Positions 50,100 to 58,475 of a stretch of DNA of 64,000 nucleotides are shown here, one piece after another. The position numbers were made by a program, and so were the translations under genes. The notes beneath the pieces were generated by a model. The model was not told the origin of the DNA. It saw only the letters and a list, made by a program, of their open reading frames with translations, and ran no database searches. Position 1 is the stretch's first letter. Each line of letters begins with the position of its first letter. The DNA is from CAVXEH01 sp963805645 (GTDB lineage Bacteria; Chloroflexota; Limnocylindria; QHBO01), in contig CAWDVA010000008.1 in the NCBI GenBank assembly GCA_963805645.1, forward strand, positions 1 to 64,000, in the 5' to 3' direction.

Positions 50100-51047
50100 A
50101 TGGCAGCCACGCCGAGCCTTCGCGATGTCCCCGGGATCCGGGTCGGCCACGCGACCGACCCGGTGGGAATGACCGGCTGCACCGTCGTCCTCGCCGCGGA
50201 GGGGGCGGTGGGCGGCGTTGACGTCCGTGGCTCGGCGCCCGGGACGCGCGAGACGGACCTGCTGCGTCCGACGGCCCTGGTCGAGCGGGTCCACGCGGTC
50301 TGCCTCACCGGCGGGTCGGCCTTCGGGCTGGCGGCCGCCGACGGGGTCATGCGCCGTCTCGCCGAACGCGGGATCGGGTTCCCGACCGGCGTTCGGCCGG
50401 TGCCGCTGGTGCCGGCAGCCGTGCTCTTCGACCTGGGCGTGGGGTCCTCGCAGGCGACGCCCGGCGCGGACGACGGCTACGCGGCCACGCTGGCCGCCGA
50501 GGGCGGCACGGCCGGGGGCGGCCCGATTGAAGGGAGGGTGGGCGCCGGTACGGGCGCCACCATCGGGAAATGGGCAGGTTCCGAGCGGGCGAGCCGCGGA
50601 GGCATCGGATCGTGGTCTGCGCGGCTGCCATCCGGTGCGACGGTGGGCGCCCTCGCGGCCACGAACGCCCTGGGCAACGTCGTCGGCCGGGACGGGCGAA
50701 CCCTCTCCGGGGCTCGCGATGGCGCGGGCGGCTTCCTGGATCCGGGAGCCGTGATCGGCGGTGGCGCGACATCGGCGCCGTGGACGAACACCACCCTGGC
50801 CGTGGTCGCCACCGATGCTGCGCTGGACCGCTCGGCGTGCCGGTCGCTGGCCGGCCTGGCCCACGACGCGCTCGCGCTCGCCATCTCCCCGGTGCACACG
50901 CCGTTCGACGGCGACACCGTCTTCGTGCTCAGCACCGCGACGGCGGCAGAGCGAACGGATCCGGCGACGCTCCTGCCGCTGGGCGCGCTGGTGGTCGAGG
51001 TGCTGCGGACCGCGATCGAACGCTCCGTCCGGGAGCCTGAGGGCTAG
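50100..51047 (+). CDS. P1-family (DmpA/BapA-like) aminopeptidase
   Basis: The 315-residue enzyme is of the P1/S58 family. It begins with the pattern LRDVPGIRVGHATDPVGMTGCTVVL, typical of the family. The autoproteolytic nucleophile is the Thr/Ser in WTNTTLAVVATDA (residues about 236-248), where the chain is cut into two subunits. Members remove N-terminal beta-alanine, D-amino acids or L-amino acids from peptides. The sequence does not decide between them. It probably has its own leaderless promoter and is convergent with panB (4-base overlap). Confidence 0.9.
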   Translation: MAATPSLRDVPGIRVGHATDPVGMTGCTVVLAAEGAVGGVDVRGSAPGTRETDLLRPTALVERVHAVCLTGGSAFGLAAADGVMRRLAERGIGFPTGVRPVPLVPAAVLFDLGVGSSQATPGADDGYAATLAAEGGTAGGGPIEGRVGAGTGATIGKWAGSERASRGGIGSWSARLPSGATVGALAATNALGNVVGRDGRTLSGARDGAGGFLDPGAVIGGGATSAPWTNTTLAVVATDAALDRSACRSLAGLAHDALALAISPVHTPFDGDTVFVLSTATAAERTDPATLLPLGALVVEVLRTAIERSVREPEG

Positions 51048-51964
51048 AGCCAGTCCCCCGAGCCGTCGCCCATCAGCACCCCGGAGTCGAGCTCGGATTC
51101 GAACAGGGCGAGCTCGTCAGCGGGGATGAGGAAGGCGTGCTCCCGTGCCGGGAAGGTCCCCGCGCGCACCTCGGCGGCGTAGGTCTCGAGCGCCGTGCGC
51201 GTCTCCTCGGCCAGGTGCGCGTACTGCTTCACGAAGCGCGGCATGGGACCCTCGTTGACCCCCAGCAGGTCGTGCCAGACCAGGACCTGGCCATCGCAGT
51301 CGACGCCGGCTCCGATCCCGATGGTGGGGATCCGCAGCGCCTGCGTGATCCGCGCGGAGACGCGCTGGGGGACCGCCTCGAGGACGATGGCGAAGCAGCC
51401 GGCGGACTGGAGCATCTGTGCGTCGGCGAAGAGCTGGCGCGCCTTGGCCGCCGTGCGGCCCTGCGCCTTGTGCCCGCCGAGCATCGTCGCGCTCTGCGGG
51501 GTGAGCCCGATATGACCCATGACCGGGATGCCGGCCGCCACGATGGCGCGGGCACGCGAGACGGAGCTGCCGCCGCCCTCGAGCTTGACGGCGTCGGCGC
51601 CAGCCTCCTTGACGAGGCGGACGGCATTGCGCACCGCTTCCTCGTCGGAGACCTGGAAGCTGCCGAGCGGCATGTCCACCAGGAAGAAGGCGCGCTTCGT
51701 GGTCCGGCGCGCGGCGCGGGCCAGGACCACCATCTCCTCCATGCTGATGGGCGTGGTGCCGTCGTAGCCCAGGACGTTGTTCGCAGCGGAGTCGCCCACG
51801 AAGACGATGTCGACGCCCGCCTGGTCCGCCAGGCGCGCCGATGGGGCGTCGTAGGCGGTCACCATCACGATCCTCTCGCCGCGCTGCTTCTTCTCGGCGA
51901 TGGCGGGCAGGGTGAGGTGGTCGGGTGCCGGGATGGATTGGCTGTCGCGGTCCGCGGTGCTCAT
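51044..51964 (-). CDS. panB: 3-methyl-2-oxobutanoate hydroxymethyltransferase
   Basis: The 306-residue PanB makes ketopantoate from 2-oxoisovalerate and methylene-tetrahydrofolate. The barrel motifs are VTAYDAPSARLADQAGVDIVFVGDS (metal Asp), FFLVDMPLGSFQVSDEEAVRNA, VKLEGG, VMGHIGLTPQS and IGIGAGVDCDGQVLVWHDLLG, all intact. It is preceded by panC with an overlap, and DUF2520 is the first gene. An N-terminal about 17 residues precede the barrel. Confidence 0.95.
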   Translation of the reverse strand: MSTADRDSQSIPAPDHLTLPAIAEKKQRGERIVMVTAYDAPSARLADQAGVDIVFVGDSAANNVLGYDGTTPISMEEMVVLARAARRTTKRAFFLVDMPLGSFQVSDEEAVRNAVRLVKEAGADAVKLEGGGSSVSRARAIVAAGIPVMGHIGLTPQSATMLGGHKAQGRTAAKARQLFADAQMLQSAGCFAIVLEAVPQRVSARITQALRIPTIGIGAGVDCDGQVLVWHDLLGVNEGPMPRFVKQYAHLAEETRTALETYAAEVRAGTFPAREHAFLIPADELALFESELDSGVLMGDGSGDWL

Positions 51965-52782
51965 GGCGCCTCCTCGTTGAGGAGCACATTGTCTATCAGA
52001 CGTGTCGAGCCCACACGCACCGCGGCGGCCAGGGTCAGGCCATCGAGGTCGGCGACGTCCACGTAGTCGACGCCGAGGCCCTCGGTGCCCTCGATCAGCG
52101 CCCGGGCCGTGGTGCGCGCGCCATCGGTCCCGTCACCGGCCCGGAAGGCCGCCAGGCCGGCCTGCAGCCCGCGGGGAAGTGCCAGGGCCCGGTCGCGATC
52201 GGCGGGGGAGAGATACACGTTGCGGCTGGAGAGCGCGAGGCCGTCGGGGTCGCGGACGGTGGGGATCACCCGGATATCGAGCGGCAGGTCCAGGTCGCGG
52301 ACGACGTGCTTGATCACGGCAACCTGCTGCGCGTCCTTGCGCCCGAAGTAGGCGACGGCCGGGCCGGCCGCGTTGAAGAGCTTGGTGCAGACGGTCGCCA
52401 TGCCGGCGAAGTGCCCCGGGCGGAAGGCGCCCTCGAGGATCGTCGCGAGTGGGCCCGGGTCGATGCTGGTGGCGAAGCCGTCGGGATACATCTCGTCGAC
52501 CGCCGGCGCGAAGAGGACGCCGATCCCCGCCGCCGCCGCCAGCTGCGCGTCGCGCGCCTCGTCCCGCGGGTACCGGGCGAGGTCCTCGCCGGGGCCGAAC
52601 TGGGTTGGATTCACGAACAGGCTGGCGACGGCGACGTCGCACTCGGCCGCCGCGGCGCGGAAGAGGGTCAGGTGCCCCTCGTGGAAGTAGCCCATGGTCG
52701 GGACCAGCCCGATCCGGGCGCCGTCCGCCCGATGGGGGGCCAGCGTCGCGCGGAGCTCGGCGACGGTCCGGACCGTCGTCAC
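51961..52782 (-). CDS. panC: Pantothenate synthetase
   Basis: The 273-residue PanC condenses pantoate and beta-alanine with ATP. It has the nucleotidyl-transferase motifs VPTMGYFHEGHLTLF (HxGH), VNPTQFGPGEDLARYPRD, AYFGRKDAQQ (KMSKS-like loop lysine region), RDPDGLALSSRNVYLS. Length is normal. The GTG start at 52782 overlaps the upstream stop (GTGA), and the stop overlaps panB. panD is not in the window. Confidence 0.95.
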   Translation of the reverse strand: MTTVRTVAELRATLAPHRADGARIGLVPTMGYFHEGHLTLFRAAAAECDVAVASLFVNPTQFGPGEDLARYPRDEARDAQLAAAAGIGVLFAPAVDEMYPDGFATSIDPGPLATILEGAFRPGHFAGMATVCTKLFNAAGPAVAYFGRKDAQQVAVIKHVVRDLDLPLDIRVIPTVRDPDGLALSSRNVYLSPADRDRALALPRGLQAGLAAFRAGDGTDGARTTARALIEGTEGLGVDYVDVADLDGLTLAAAVRVGSTRLIDNVLLNEEAP

Positions 52783-53465
52783 GCCCGCGTCGCCTCGGCG
52801 AGGACCCGATACAGGGGAACGATCTCCGGCGCCCGCTCCTCGAGCGCGCGCAGGTGTGCCTCGATGGTGGCCCGGTCCCCGCGCGCGATGGGTCCGGTGA
52901 GCGCGAATCCGTTGGCGATGGTGCGTTCCATGAGGGGGACGAGTGCCTCGGGCGGCACACCCACCTCCTCGAAGAGGGCCGATGCCGTCCGGAACAGGGT
53001 CACCAGGTAGTTCCCGGCAATCACGGCTGCGGCGTGGTAGAGCGGCCGGTCCGCGTCGGCCAGGACGAAGGGTCGCAGCCCCAGGGTCTCCGCCAGCGCG
53101 GTCGCCGCATCGAGCGCCTCGGGGGTCTCCGCGGTGACCGCGCCCCAGGCACCGTCGAGCTGCTCGGGTCCGCGCTCGGTGGTGAGAGTCTGCAGCGGAT
53201 GCACGCTGAAGCGACGGGCGTGGGGGTCGAGCGCCGCAAGGGTCGTGGCACCGGAGACGTGCGCCACCCAGGGGCCGGGCGCCACGGACCGCGCCACCTC
53301 GGGAATCGCCGCGTCGGGGACGCACAGCAGCACCAGGTCCGGCGCCGGCCCGGCCGGGGTGCCGTCACGACCCGCCACGTCGACGCGCAGGCCGCGATCG
53401 CGGAGCCGTGCCGCGAGGGCGCGTCCCGCACGACCGGAGCCGACCACCCGGACCGATGCGATCAC
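52779..53465 (-). CDS. Rossmann-fold / DUF2520 protein, pantothenate operon
   Basis: The 228-residue NAD(P)-binding protein has VRVVGSGRAGRALAARLRDRGLRV (GxGxxG; residues about 5-28), PDLVLLCVPDAAIPEVA, and a helical C-terminal DUF2520 domain including HAAAVIAGNYLVTLFRTA, a ketopantoate-reductase-like helix pair. DUF2520 genes often sit with panB/panC, and panE is not in this window; it may therefore be a non-homologous or distant ketopantoate reductase. This is inference. The gene is first of a 4-base-overlap trio. Confidence 0.85.
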   Translation of the reverse strand: MIASVRVVGSGRAGRALAARLRDRGLRVDVAGRDGTPAGPAPDLVLLCVPDAAIPEVARSVAPGPWVAHVSGATTLAALDPHARRFSVHPLQTLTTERGPEQLDGAWGAVTAETPEALDAATALAETLGLRPFVLADADRPLYHAAAVIAGNYLVTLFRTASALFEEVGVPPEALVPLMERTIANGFALTGPIARGDRATIEAHLRALEERAPEIVPLYRVLAEATRA

Positions 53466-53536
53466 GTGCCGAGTCTAGCCGTGTCCGGTACGCTTGGCCC
53501 CCGCCGGAGCGCGGCGAGAGGAGGGTGGGCGCCCCA

Positions 53537-54184
53537 ATGGATCGATGGGTCTGCAAGCGATGCTTTGCCTCGAACGACGGGGACGTGTCGGCCTGCGGCG
53601 CCTGCGGCTGGCCGCGCGGCGAGGAGCCGGTGCCGTCCGAGACGCTCGCGGCGGCCCCGGCCTACGCTCCCGCGGCCGGACCGGAACGCCCGACGCCGTG
53701 GTGGCGGCCGTTCCTGCGCTACTGGTGGGTCGTGGCGATCCTCGTGATCGGCGGGTACGCCCTCAGCGGGTACCTTGGCCAGGCCCGTCGCGACGCGAGC
53801 GGCAGCATCACCACGGCCGGGTCGGTGGCGCTCACCGAGCTCCGCGTGGGCGACTGCTTCGATGCGCCGTCGGGCGGTACCGTCTCGCGGGTGACGGGAC
53901 GTCCCTGCGCCGACTCGCACACGTTCGAGCTGTTCGCCATCGCCACCGACAGCGTTGACGAGACCTATCCCGACGATGCGGCCATGGGGAGCTTCCTCGC
54001 GTCCGCCTGCGTCCCCGCGTTCGCCGACTACGTGGGCAGCGCTTATGGCGCGTCGGCCCTGGAGATCCTGCCCGTCACGCCCACGGAGGACGGCTGGTCG
54101 CGCGGCGATCGCACCTTCTTCTGCGCCGTCTACGATCCGGCCACCGGCCAGCTGACCGGCTCGCTGCACGGCTCGGGCCGCTAG
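53537..54184 (+). CDS. Zinc-ribbon membrane protein with septum-formation-like domain
   Basis: The 215-residue protein begins with a zinc ribbon of the RanBP2 type (WVCKRCFASNDGDVSACGACGWPRG), then a Pro/Ala linker and one membrane helix (WVVAILVIGGYALSGYL, about 65-81). The extracellular domain has paired Cys (VGDCFDAPS, RPCADSHTFELFA, ASACVPAFADYVG, FFCAVYDP) that resemble the 'Septum_form' or DUF4190-associated domains of Gram-positive bacteria. Disulfides are likely. GAGGAGGG precedes the ATG. TACGCT at 53489 may be its -10. Confidence 0.75.
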   Translation: MDRWVCKRCFASNDGDVSACGACGWPRGEEPVPSETLAAAPAYAPAAGPERPTPWWRPFLRYWWVVAILVIGGYALSGYLGQARRDASGSITTAGSVALTELRVGDCFDAPSGGTVSRVTGRPCADSHTFELFAIATDSVDETYPDDAAMGSFLASACVPAFADYVGSAYGASALEILPVTPTEDGWSRGDRTFFCAVYDPATGQLTGSLHGSGR

Positions 54185-54196
54185 GGGTCGCCCAGG

Positions 54197-55273
54197 GTGG
54201 GCGCGATCGCCCTGGTGGGCCGCAAGGTCACCTGGATCGGCCTCGCCGCACTGGTTGCCGTCGCGGCCACGGCCGGGATGCGGATCGCCGGCGTGGAGGC
54301 GGTCGGGGTCTTCATCGGCTCGGCGATCGCGCTGGCTGCGCTCGCTTCGCTGGTGGGCGAGGGCACCGACCAGCTCGGCTCGCGCCTTGGCCCGGGCGCG
54401 ACCGGGGTCCTGCAGTCGGCCCTGGGCAACCTGCCGGAGCTGTTCATCAGCTTCTTCGCCCTCCAGGCCGGCCTGGTGACCGTGGTCCAGACCGCGCTGG
54501 TGGGCTCCATCCTGGCCAACTCGCTCCTGGTCCTGGGGCTCGCCTTCTTCCTGGGCGGCCTGCGCCACGGGACGCAGCGCTTCCGGTCCGAGGCCCCGCG
54601 CATGATCGCCGTCCTGATCCTGCTGGCCACCGCGGCGCTCGCCATCCCGGCTCTCGCGACGGCGCCCGGCGCACCGGACGCCGGACACGCGGTTGAGCTC
54701 TCCGTCGCCGTGTCGATCGTCCTGCTGGTCGTGTTCGCGGGATCGATCCCGTTCTCCGTGGGCGGGCGTGCCGAGGATCCCGGCGAGGTTGAGGGGCGCT
54801 GGCCGCTGTGGCTGGCGATCGGCCTGCTGGCCGTCGCCGGGGCGGGTGCGGCGCTGACCAGCGACTGGTTCGTGGAGTCGCTGCGGCCGGCCATGGCGAC
54901 GCTCCACCTGTCGGAAGAGTTCGTGGGCCTGGTCATCGTGGCCATCGCCGGCAACGCGGTCGAGAACGTGGTGGGCGTCCAGATGGCCCTGCGCAACCGC
55001 TCGGACCTGTCGGTGAGCCTGATCCTCAACTCGAGCCTGCAGGTGGCCCTGGCCCTGATCCCGGTGCTCATGCTCCTGAGCCTGGTCGTGGGGTCCACCC
55101 CCATGACCCTCGTCCTGCAGCCGCTGCTCATCGGCTCGCTCGTCCTCTCCGCCCTCCTGTCGGCGCTCATCACCGTTGACGGGCGCAGCACCTGGCTGGA
55201 GGGCCTGGCGCTGATAGGCCTCTACGCCATCATCGCCGCGTCGGTCTGGTGGGGCCCCGCCATCGGCGCCTGA
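54197..55273 (+). CDS. Calcium/cation-proton antiporter (CaxA/ChaA-type)
   Basis: The 358-residue antiporter has ten to eleven helices. The two inverted alpha-repeat motifs that build the cation site are seen: GNLPELFISFFALQAGLVTV (residues about 77-96) and GNAVENVVGVQMALRNRSD (about 253-271). The acidic residue in each is the ion ligand. It exchanges Ca2+ (or Na+) for H+. GTG start 13 bases after the zinc-ribbon gene, so possibly co-transcribed. Confidence 0.9.
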   Translation: MGAIALVGRKVTWIGLAALVAVAATAGMRIAGVEAVGVFIGSAIALAALASLVGEGTDQLGSRLGPGATGVLQSALGNLPELFISFFALQAGLVTVVQTALVGSILANSLLVLGLAFFLGGLRHGTQRFRSEAPRMIAVLILLATAALAIPALATAPGAPDAGHAVELSVAVSIVLLVVFAGSIPFSVGGRAEDPGEVEGRWPLWLAIGLLAVAGAGAALTSDWFVESLRPAMATLHLSEEFVGLVIVAIAGNAVENVVGVQMALRNRSDLSVSLILNSSLQVALALIPVLMLLSLVVGSTPMTLVLQPLLIGSLVLSALLSALITVDGRSTWLEGLALIGLYAIIAASVWWGPAIGA

Positions 55274-55541
55274 CCGAGCCAATCCCCGGCGTTCGGCCCG
55301 TGTAACGGATCGTCGCCGTGCGTTGGACTCGGCCCGGCCCACCGACGCAGTGTTGCGCCGTCCGTACCGCACCGTCGCCGTGGCGGCATTCCAACCCACC
55401 GGTGCGTCCCTCCCCCGACGGTAGGGTTCAGCGGGATGAACGCAGCGTCGGGGGAGCGGTTGCCACCGGCCCCAGGGCGACGATGTGTTACACCCGGCGG
55501 AACATCGGCCGGTTCGATGGCCCGGGCTGATGGCCCGGACC
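55274..55541. other. Gene-free spacer
   Basis: This 268-base spacer lies between convergent genes. A direct repeat of GATGGCCCGG (about 55517 and 55531), GTCGCCGTG at 55312 and 55373, and a palindrome-like CCCGGG are visible, but no hairpin with a T-run, RNA gene or reading frame of protein-like composition. Nothing else supported. Confidence 0.35.
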
Positions 55542-56978
55542 TCAGCGCAGGGGTCCTCGCAGGGCCGATGCCGCGGCGTGGGCGCCGCACAGCCCGTGCA
55601 CCCCGCCGCCCGGTGGCGTGGAGGACGAGCAGACGAAGAGGTGCGGATCGGGGGTCGAGTAGGGGTCGATCCGGATCGCCGGCCGCGTGAAGAGCTGGAA
55701 GAGGTCCTGCACTCCGCCGTTGATGTCACCGCCGACGTAGTTGGGATTCTCAGCCTCGAGCGCTGCCGGTCCGCGGGCGTGGACGGCGAGGATCCGTTCC
55801 CGGAAGCCGGGGGCAAAGCGCTCGACCTGGTCCAGGATCGCATCGGTCATGTCGACCGTGGAGCCGTTGGGCACGTGGCAATAGGCCCAGACGGTGTGCT
55901 TGCCCTCGGGTGCGCGCGACGCATCGAAGAGCGACTGCTGGGCCAGCAGCACGAACGGCCGCCGGCTCGTCCTGCCGCGCGCGACCGCGCCCTCGGCAGC
56001 GACGATCTCCTCCAGCGTGCCGCCAAGGTGGACGGTGCCCGCCTTCAGCAGATCGGGGTTCCGCCAGGGGATGGGCCCGTCGATGGCCAGGTCCACCTTG
56101 AAGCTGCCGGGTCCGTACCGATAGCGCCGCAGCTGGGCCGCGTACCAGCCGCCCAGGCGGTCCCCGGCCATGGCCAGCAGCTGCCGGGGCGTGACGTCGA
56201 GCAGCGCGGCATCGTGCTCGGGGAGCTGGCCCAGGTCGTCCACGCGACGCCCGGTGACGATCGTGCCACCCAGGTCCGCGGTGAGGTGGGCCGCCAGGGC
56301 ATCCACGATACGCTGCGAGCCACCGCGTGGCAGCGGCCAGCCCACCGCATGGGCGCTGGCCAGCAGCATGAGCCCGAACGCGCCGGAGGCCGGCCGGCCG
56401 AGGGGCAGCATGGCGTGAGCGGCCACTCCCGCCAGCAGCGCCCGCGCCCGATCGTCGTGGAAGCGGCGGGCCAGCCAGGTGGCCGGCTGGAGCGCCAGGA
56501 GCCCGAACCGTGGAATGGCGATGGGGTGACGGAACGGGGCGCCGATGCGCAGGGGACCCAGGAACTCGGCTGCGATCGTGTCCCAGCTGCGCGCCACCGG
56601 TCCGACGAGCCGCGCGTAGGCGGGGCCGTCGGCGCCGAGGCTCGCCACCGTCTTGTCGAGGTCGCGGTACACCAGCGCCGCGCTCCCGTCATCCTGCGGA
56701 TGGGCGAGCGCGATGGGCGGCTCGATCCACTCCAGCCCGTGGCGGTCGAGCGGGAGCCCGGAGAAGAACGTCGAGGCGCGGCCGAGCGGATGGATGGCGC
56801 TGCAGACGTCGTGGACGAAGCCCGGCAGGGTCAGCTCGGCGGAGCGGCAGCCACCCCCGATGGTGTCGTTGCCCTCCAGGACGGTGACCGAGCGGCCGGT
56901 CCGCGCAATCGCGATCGCGGCGGCGAGCCCGTTGGGGCCCGCACCGACCACCACCGCATGGGCTCGCTCGCTGCTCAC
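55542..56978 (-). CDS. Phytoene-desaturase-like FAD-dependent oxidoreductase
   Basis: The 478-residue flavoprotein has the dinucleotide loop VVVGAGPNGLAAAIAIARTGRSVTVLE (residues about 9-35), the GGGCRSAELTLPGFVHDVCSAIHPL motif of the crtI-like branch, and the C-terminal substrate/FAD motif TPPGGGVHGLCGAHAAASAL. Family members desaturate carotenoids or oxidise other lipid-like substrates; this is the non-CrtI 'NAD(P)/FAD-dependent' type found alone, so substrate is unknown. The ATG is near a divergent spacer. Confidence 0.85.
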   Translation of the reverse strand: MSSERAHAVVVGAGPNGLAAAIAIARTGRSVTVLEGNDTIGGGCRSAELTLPGFVHDVCSAIHPLGRASTFFSGLPLDRHGLEWIEPPIALAHPQDDGSAALVYRDLDKTVASLGADGPAYARLVGPVARSWDTIAAEFLGPLRIGAPFRHPIAIPRFGLLALQPATWLARRFHDDRARALLAGVAAHAMLPLGRPASGAFGLMLLASAHAVGWPLPRGGSQRIVDALAAHLTADLGGTIVTGRRVDDLGQLPEHDAALLDVTPRQLLAMAGDRLGGWYAAQLRRYRYGPGSFKVDLAIDGPIPWRNPDLLKAGTVHLGGTLEEIVAAEGAVARGRTSRRPFVLLAQQSLFDASRAPEGKHTVWAYCHVPNGSTVDMTDAILDQVERFAPGFRERILAVHARGPAALEAENPNYVGGDINGGVQDLFQLFTRPAIRIDPYSTPDPHLFVCSSSTPPGGGVHGLCGAHAAASALRGPLR

Positions 56979-57005
56979 CTCGCTAACGGTACGCGACGCT
57001 GCGGC

Positions 57006-57746
57006 TCAGGGTCGCCGCCGGATCCAGCGCGCCGGTGCCGCGACGGTGTGCACCATGGAGCGGAAGCCGGAGTTGTGGCGGACGTTGACCAGGTACCGCC
57101 ACTGGCGCCGCCGGTCGACGCGCGTGATCTCGGTCGTCGGCTCGGCGCTCACGCCGAAGCGGGCCGCCAGGTTGCGGACCGTGTCCTGCCAGAAGCGGTT
57201 GTTGACCCGGTGGCCGCCGAAGACGAGGCCGAGTTCGAAGATCGGGTCGCTCGCGCGCTCCAGGGCCTGCGCCTGGGCCACGATCACGCCATCCGCGTCG
57301 CGGAAGGCGCTGAAGGTGATCCACGCCGAGAGCATGTGGCCTTCCGGGGTCATCAGGGTGAAGGCGTCGGGGTCGGCGAAGACCACCATGACCCCGGTGT
57401 GGAGCTTGACCGGTCCTGCCGCGCTCACCGACAGCAGCGCGACCTCGCCGGGCCGGATGCCCGCGAGCGGTGCGTAGAACGTGTTGCCCTTTGGCCAGAA
57501 CGAGGGGAATTCGGCCTTCCAGGTGGCGATCACCGCCTGGGGGGTCAGGTCAGGATCGGCACCGGCCAGGCGGATCCGAAAGGTCTTCTGCCACATCTGG
57601 CCAAAGCCCTGGAGCGGGCCGGAGAGGCGCCGACCCCGGACCGTGCCGGCCAGGGCCCCGCTCGGAACGTCGGCGACCTGCAGCCGCTCTGTCGGCTGCG
57701 CCCAGGCGTCCGTGTCGGTGCGCTGCGGCGATTCGGCGGCGTTCAT
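57006..57746 (-). CDS. DUF1990-like lipid/START-fold protein
   Basis: The 246-residue soluble protein probably has a START-like or DUF1990 fold: WQKTFRIRLAGADPDLTPQAVIATWKAEFPSFWPKGNTFYAPL, then LHTGVMVVFADPDAFTLMTPEGHMLSAWITFSAFRD. No catalytic motif is recognised. It lies between the flavoprotein and the Rsb-type module on the same strand, with short spacing to the STAS gene, though not clearly part of that operon. Function unknown. The family name is a tentative call. Confidence 0.5.
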   Translation of the reverse strand: MNAAESPQRTDTDAWAQPTERLQVADVPSGALAGTVRGRRLSGPLQGFGQMWQKTFRIRLAGADPDLTPQAVIATWKAEFPSFWPKGNTFYAPLAGIRPGEVALLSVSAAGPVKLHTGVMVVFADPDAFTLMTPEGHMLSAWITFSAFRDADGVIVAQAQALERASDPIFELGLVFGGHRVNNRFWQDTVRNLAARFGVSAEPTTEITRVDRRRQWRYLVNVRHNSGFRSMVHTVAAPARWIRRRP

Positions 57747-57761
57747 GAATGCGCGCCGCCG

Positions 57762-58097
57762 CTATGCCGGGACCGCGGCCAGCGCGTCGGCCTCGGACTC
57801 GACGATGCCGATCGCCTCGTCGAGCCGCGTCAGCGAGAGGATCTGGCGGTAGTGATCGGACAGCCCGTAGGCCAGCATTCGCTGTCCCTGGCGCTGCGCG
57901 CGGACCAGGAGGGTGACGAGCAGGCCGATGCCGGTGCTGTTCATGTACTCCAGTGGCGAGAAGTTCAGGACGATGGCCCGTGTCTGCGGGCCGGAGGCCT
58001 GCTGGTAGGCCTCCATCAGGGCAGCCTCGGTGGCGCCCGTCAGCTCCCCGTCGATGTCGATGACGCTCGTGCGCTCGCCCCCGCTTCGGACCTGCAT
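57762..58097 (-). CDS. STAS-domain anti-anti-sigma factor (RsbV-like)
   Basis: The 111-residue single STAS domain carries the phosphorylatable Ser in YMNSTGIGLLVTLLVRA (residues about 51-67). In partner switching the unphosphorylated form binds the anti-sigma kinase and frees sigma. It is one of two STAS genes downstream of a PP2C-HATPase fusion. GAGGAGC precedes the ATG at 58097. The C-terminal helix (SLTRLDEAIGIVESEADALAAV) is normal. Confidence 0.9.
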   Translation of the reverse strand: MQVRSGGERTSVIDIDGELTGATEAALMEAYQQASGPQTRAIVLNFSPLEYMNSTGIGLLVTLLVRAQRQGQRMLAYGLSDHYRQILSLTRLDEAIGIVESEADALAAVPA

Positions 58098-58139
58098 CGG
58101 TGTTCGCTCCTCGTTTCGTGTGCTGGCTCGGGCCGGCCG

Positions 58140-58475
58140 TCAGGCGACCGCGCTCGACTCGTCCGCGTGGATCGACAGGAAGTCGGCCAGGCGCGTGATC
58201 TCGAAGATCTGCCGGTAGTGCTCCGAGAGCCCGAAGGCGTGGACCGGCAGCTTCTCGCTGCGGGCCCGCGCCAGGAGCTCCACGACCAGGGCGATCCCGG
58301 TGCTGTTCATGTAGGTCAGGCCGGCGAAGTTGAGGATCACGCGATCGGTGTCTCCGGTTGCCTCGGCATAGGCGGCCTGCAGGGCATCGGCGGCCCCGCC
58401 GTCGAGCTCGCCGCTGATGTCGATGACGCCCGCCCCGTCGTGGCGACGGGCGGTCGCCGCGAAGCGCTCAGTCAT
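58140..58475 (-). CDS. STAS-domain anti-anti-sigma factor, second copy
   Basis: The 111-residue STAS domain has phospho-Ser in YMNSTGIALVVELLARA. It is similar in arrangement to the next gene downstream but with clearly different residues, so an old duplication. The start overlaps the end of the PP2C-HATPase gene by eight bases, hence it is co-translated. Two STAS targets for one phosphatase/kinase pair would allow separate input or output branches. Confidence 0.9.
   Translation of the reverse strand: MTERFAATARRHDGAGVIDISGELDGGAADALQAAYAEATGDTDRVILNFAGLTYMNSTGIALVVELLARARSEKLPVHAFGLSEHYRQIFEITRLADFLSIHADESSAVA

Noticed and set aside
53462..55843. A 793-codon minus-strand frame over the zinc-ribbon and antiporter genes
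   Set aside because: Low-complexity Asp/Gln/Arg-rich translation; both plus-strand genes have clear domains.
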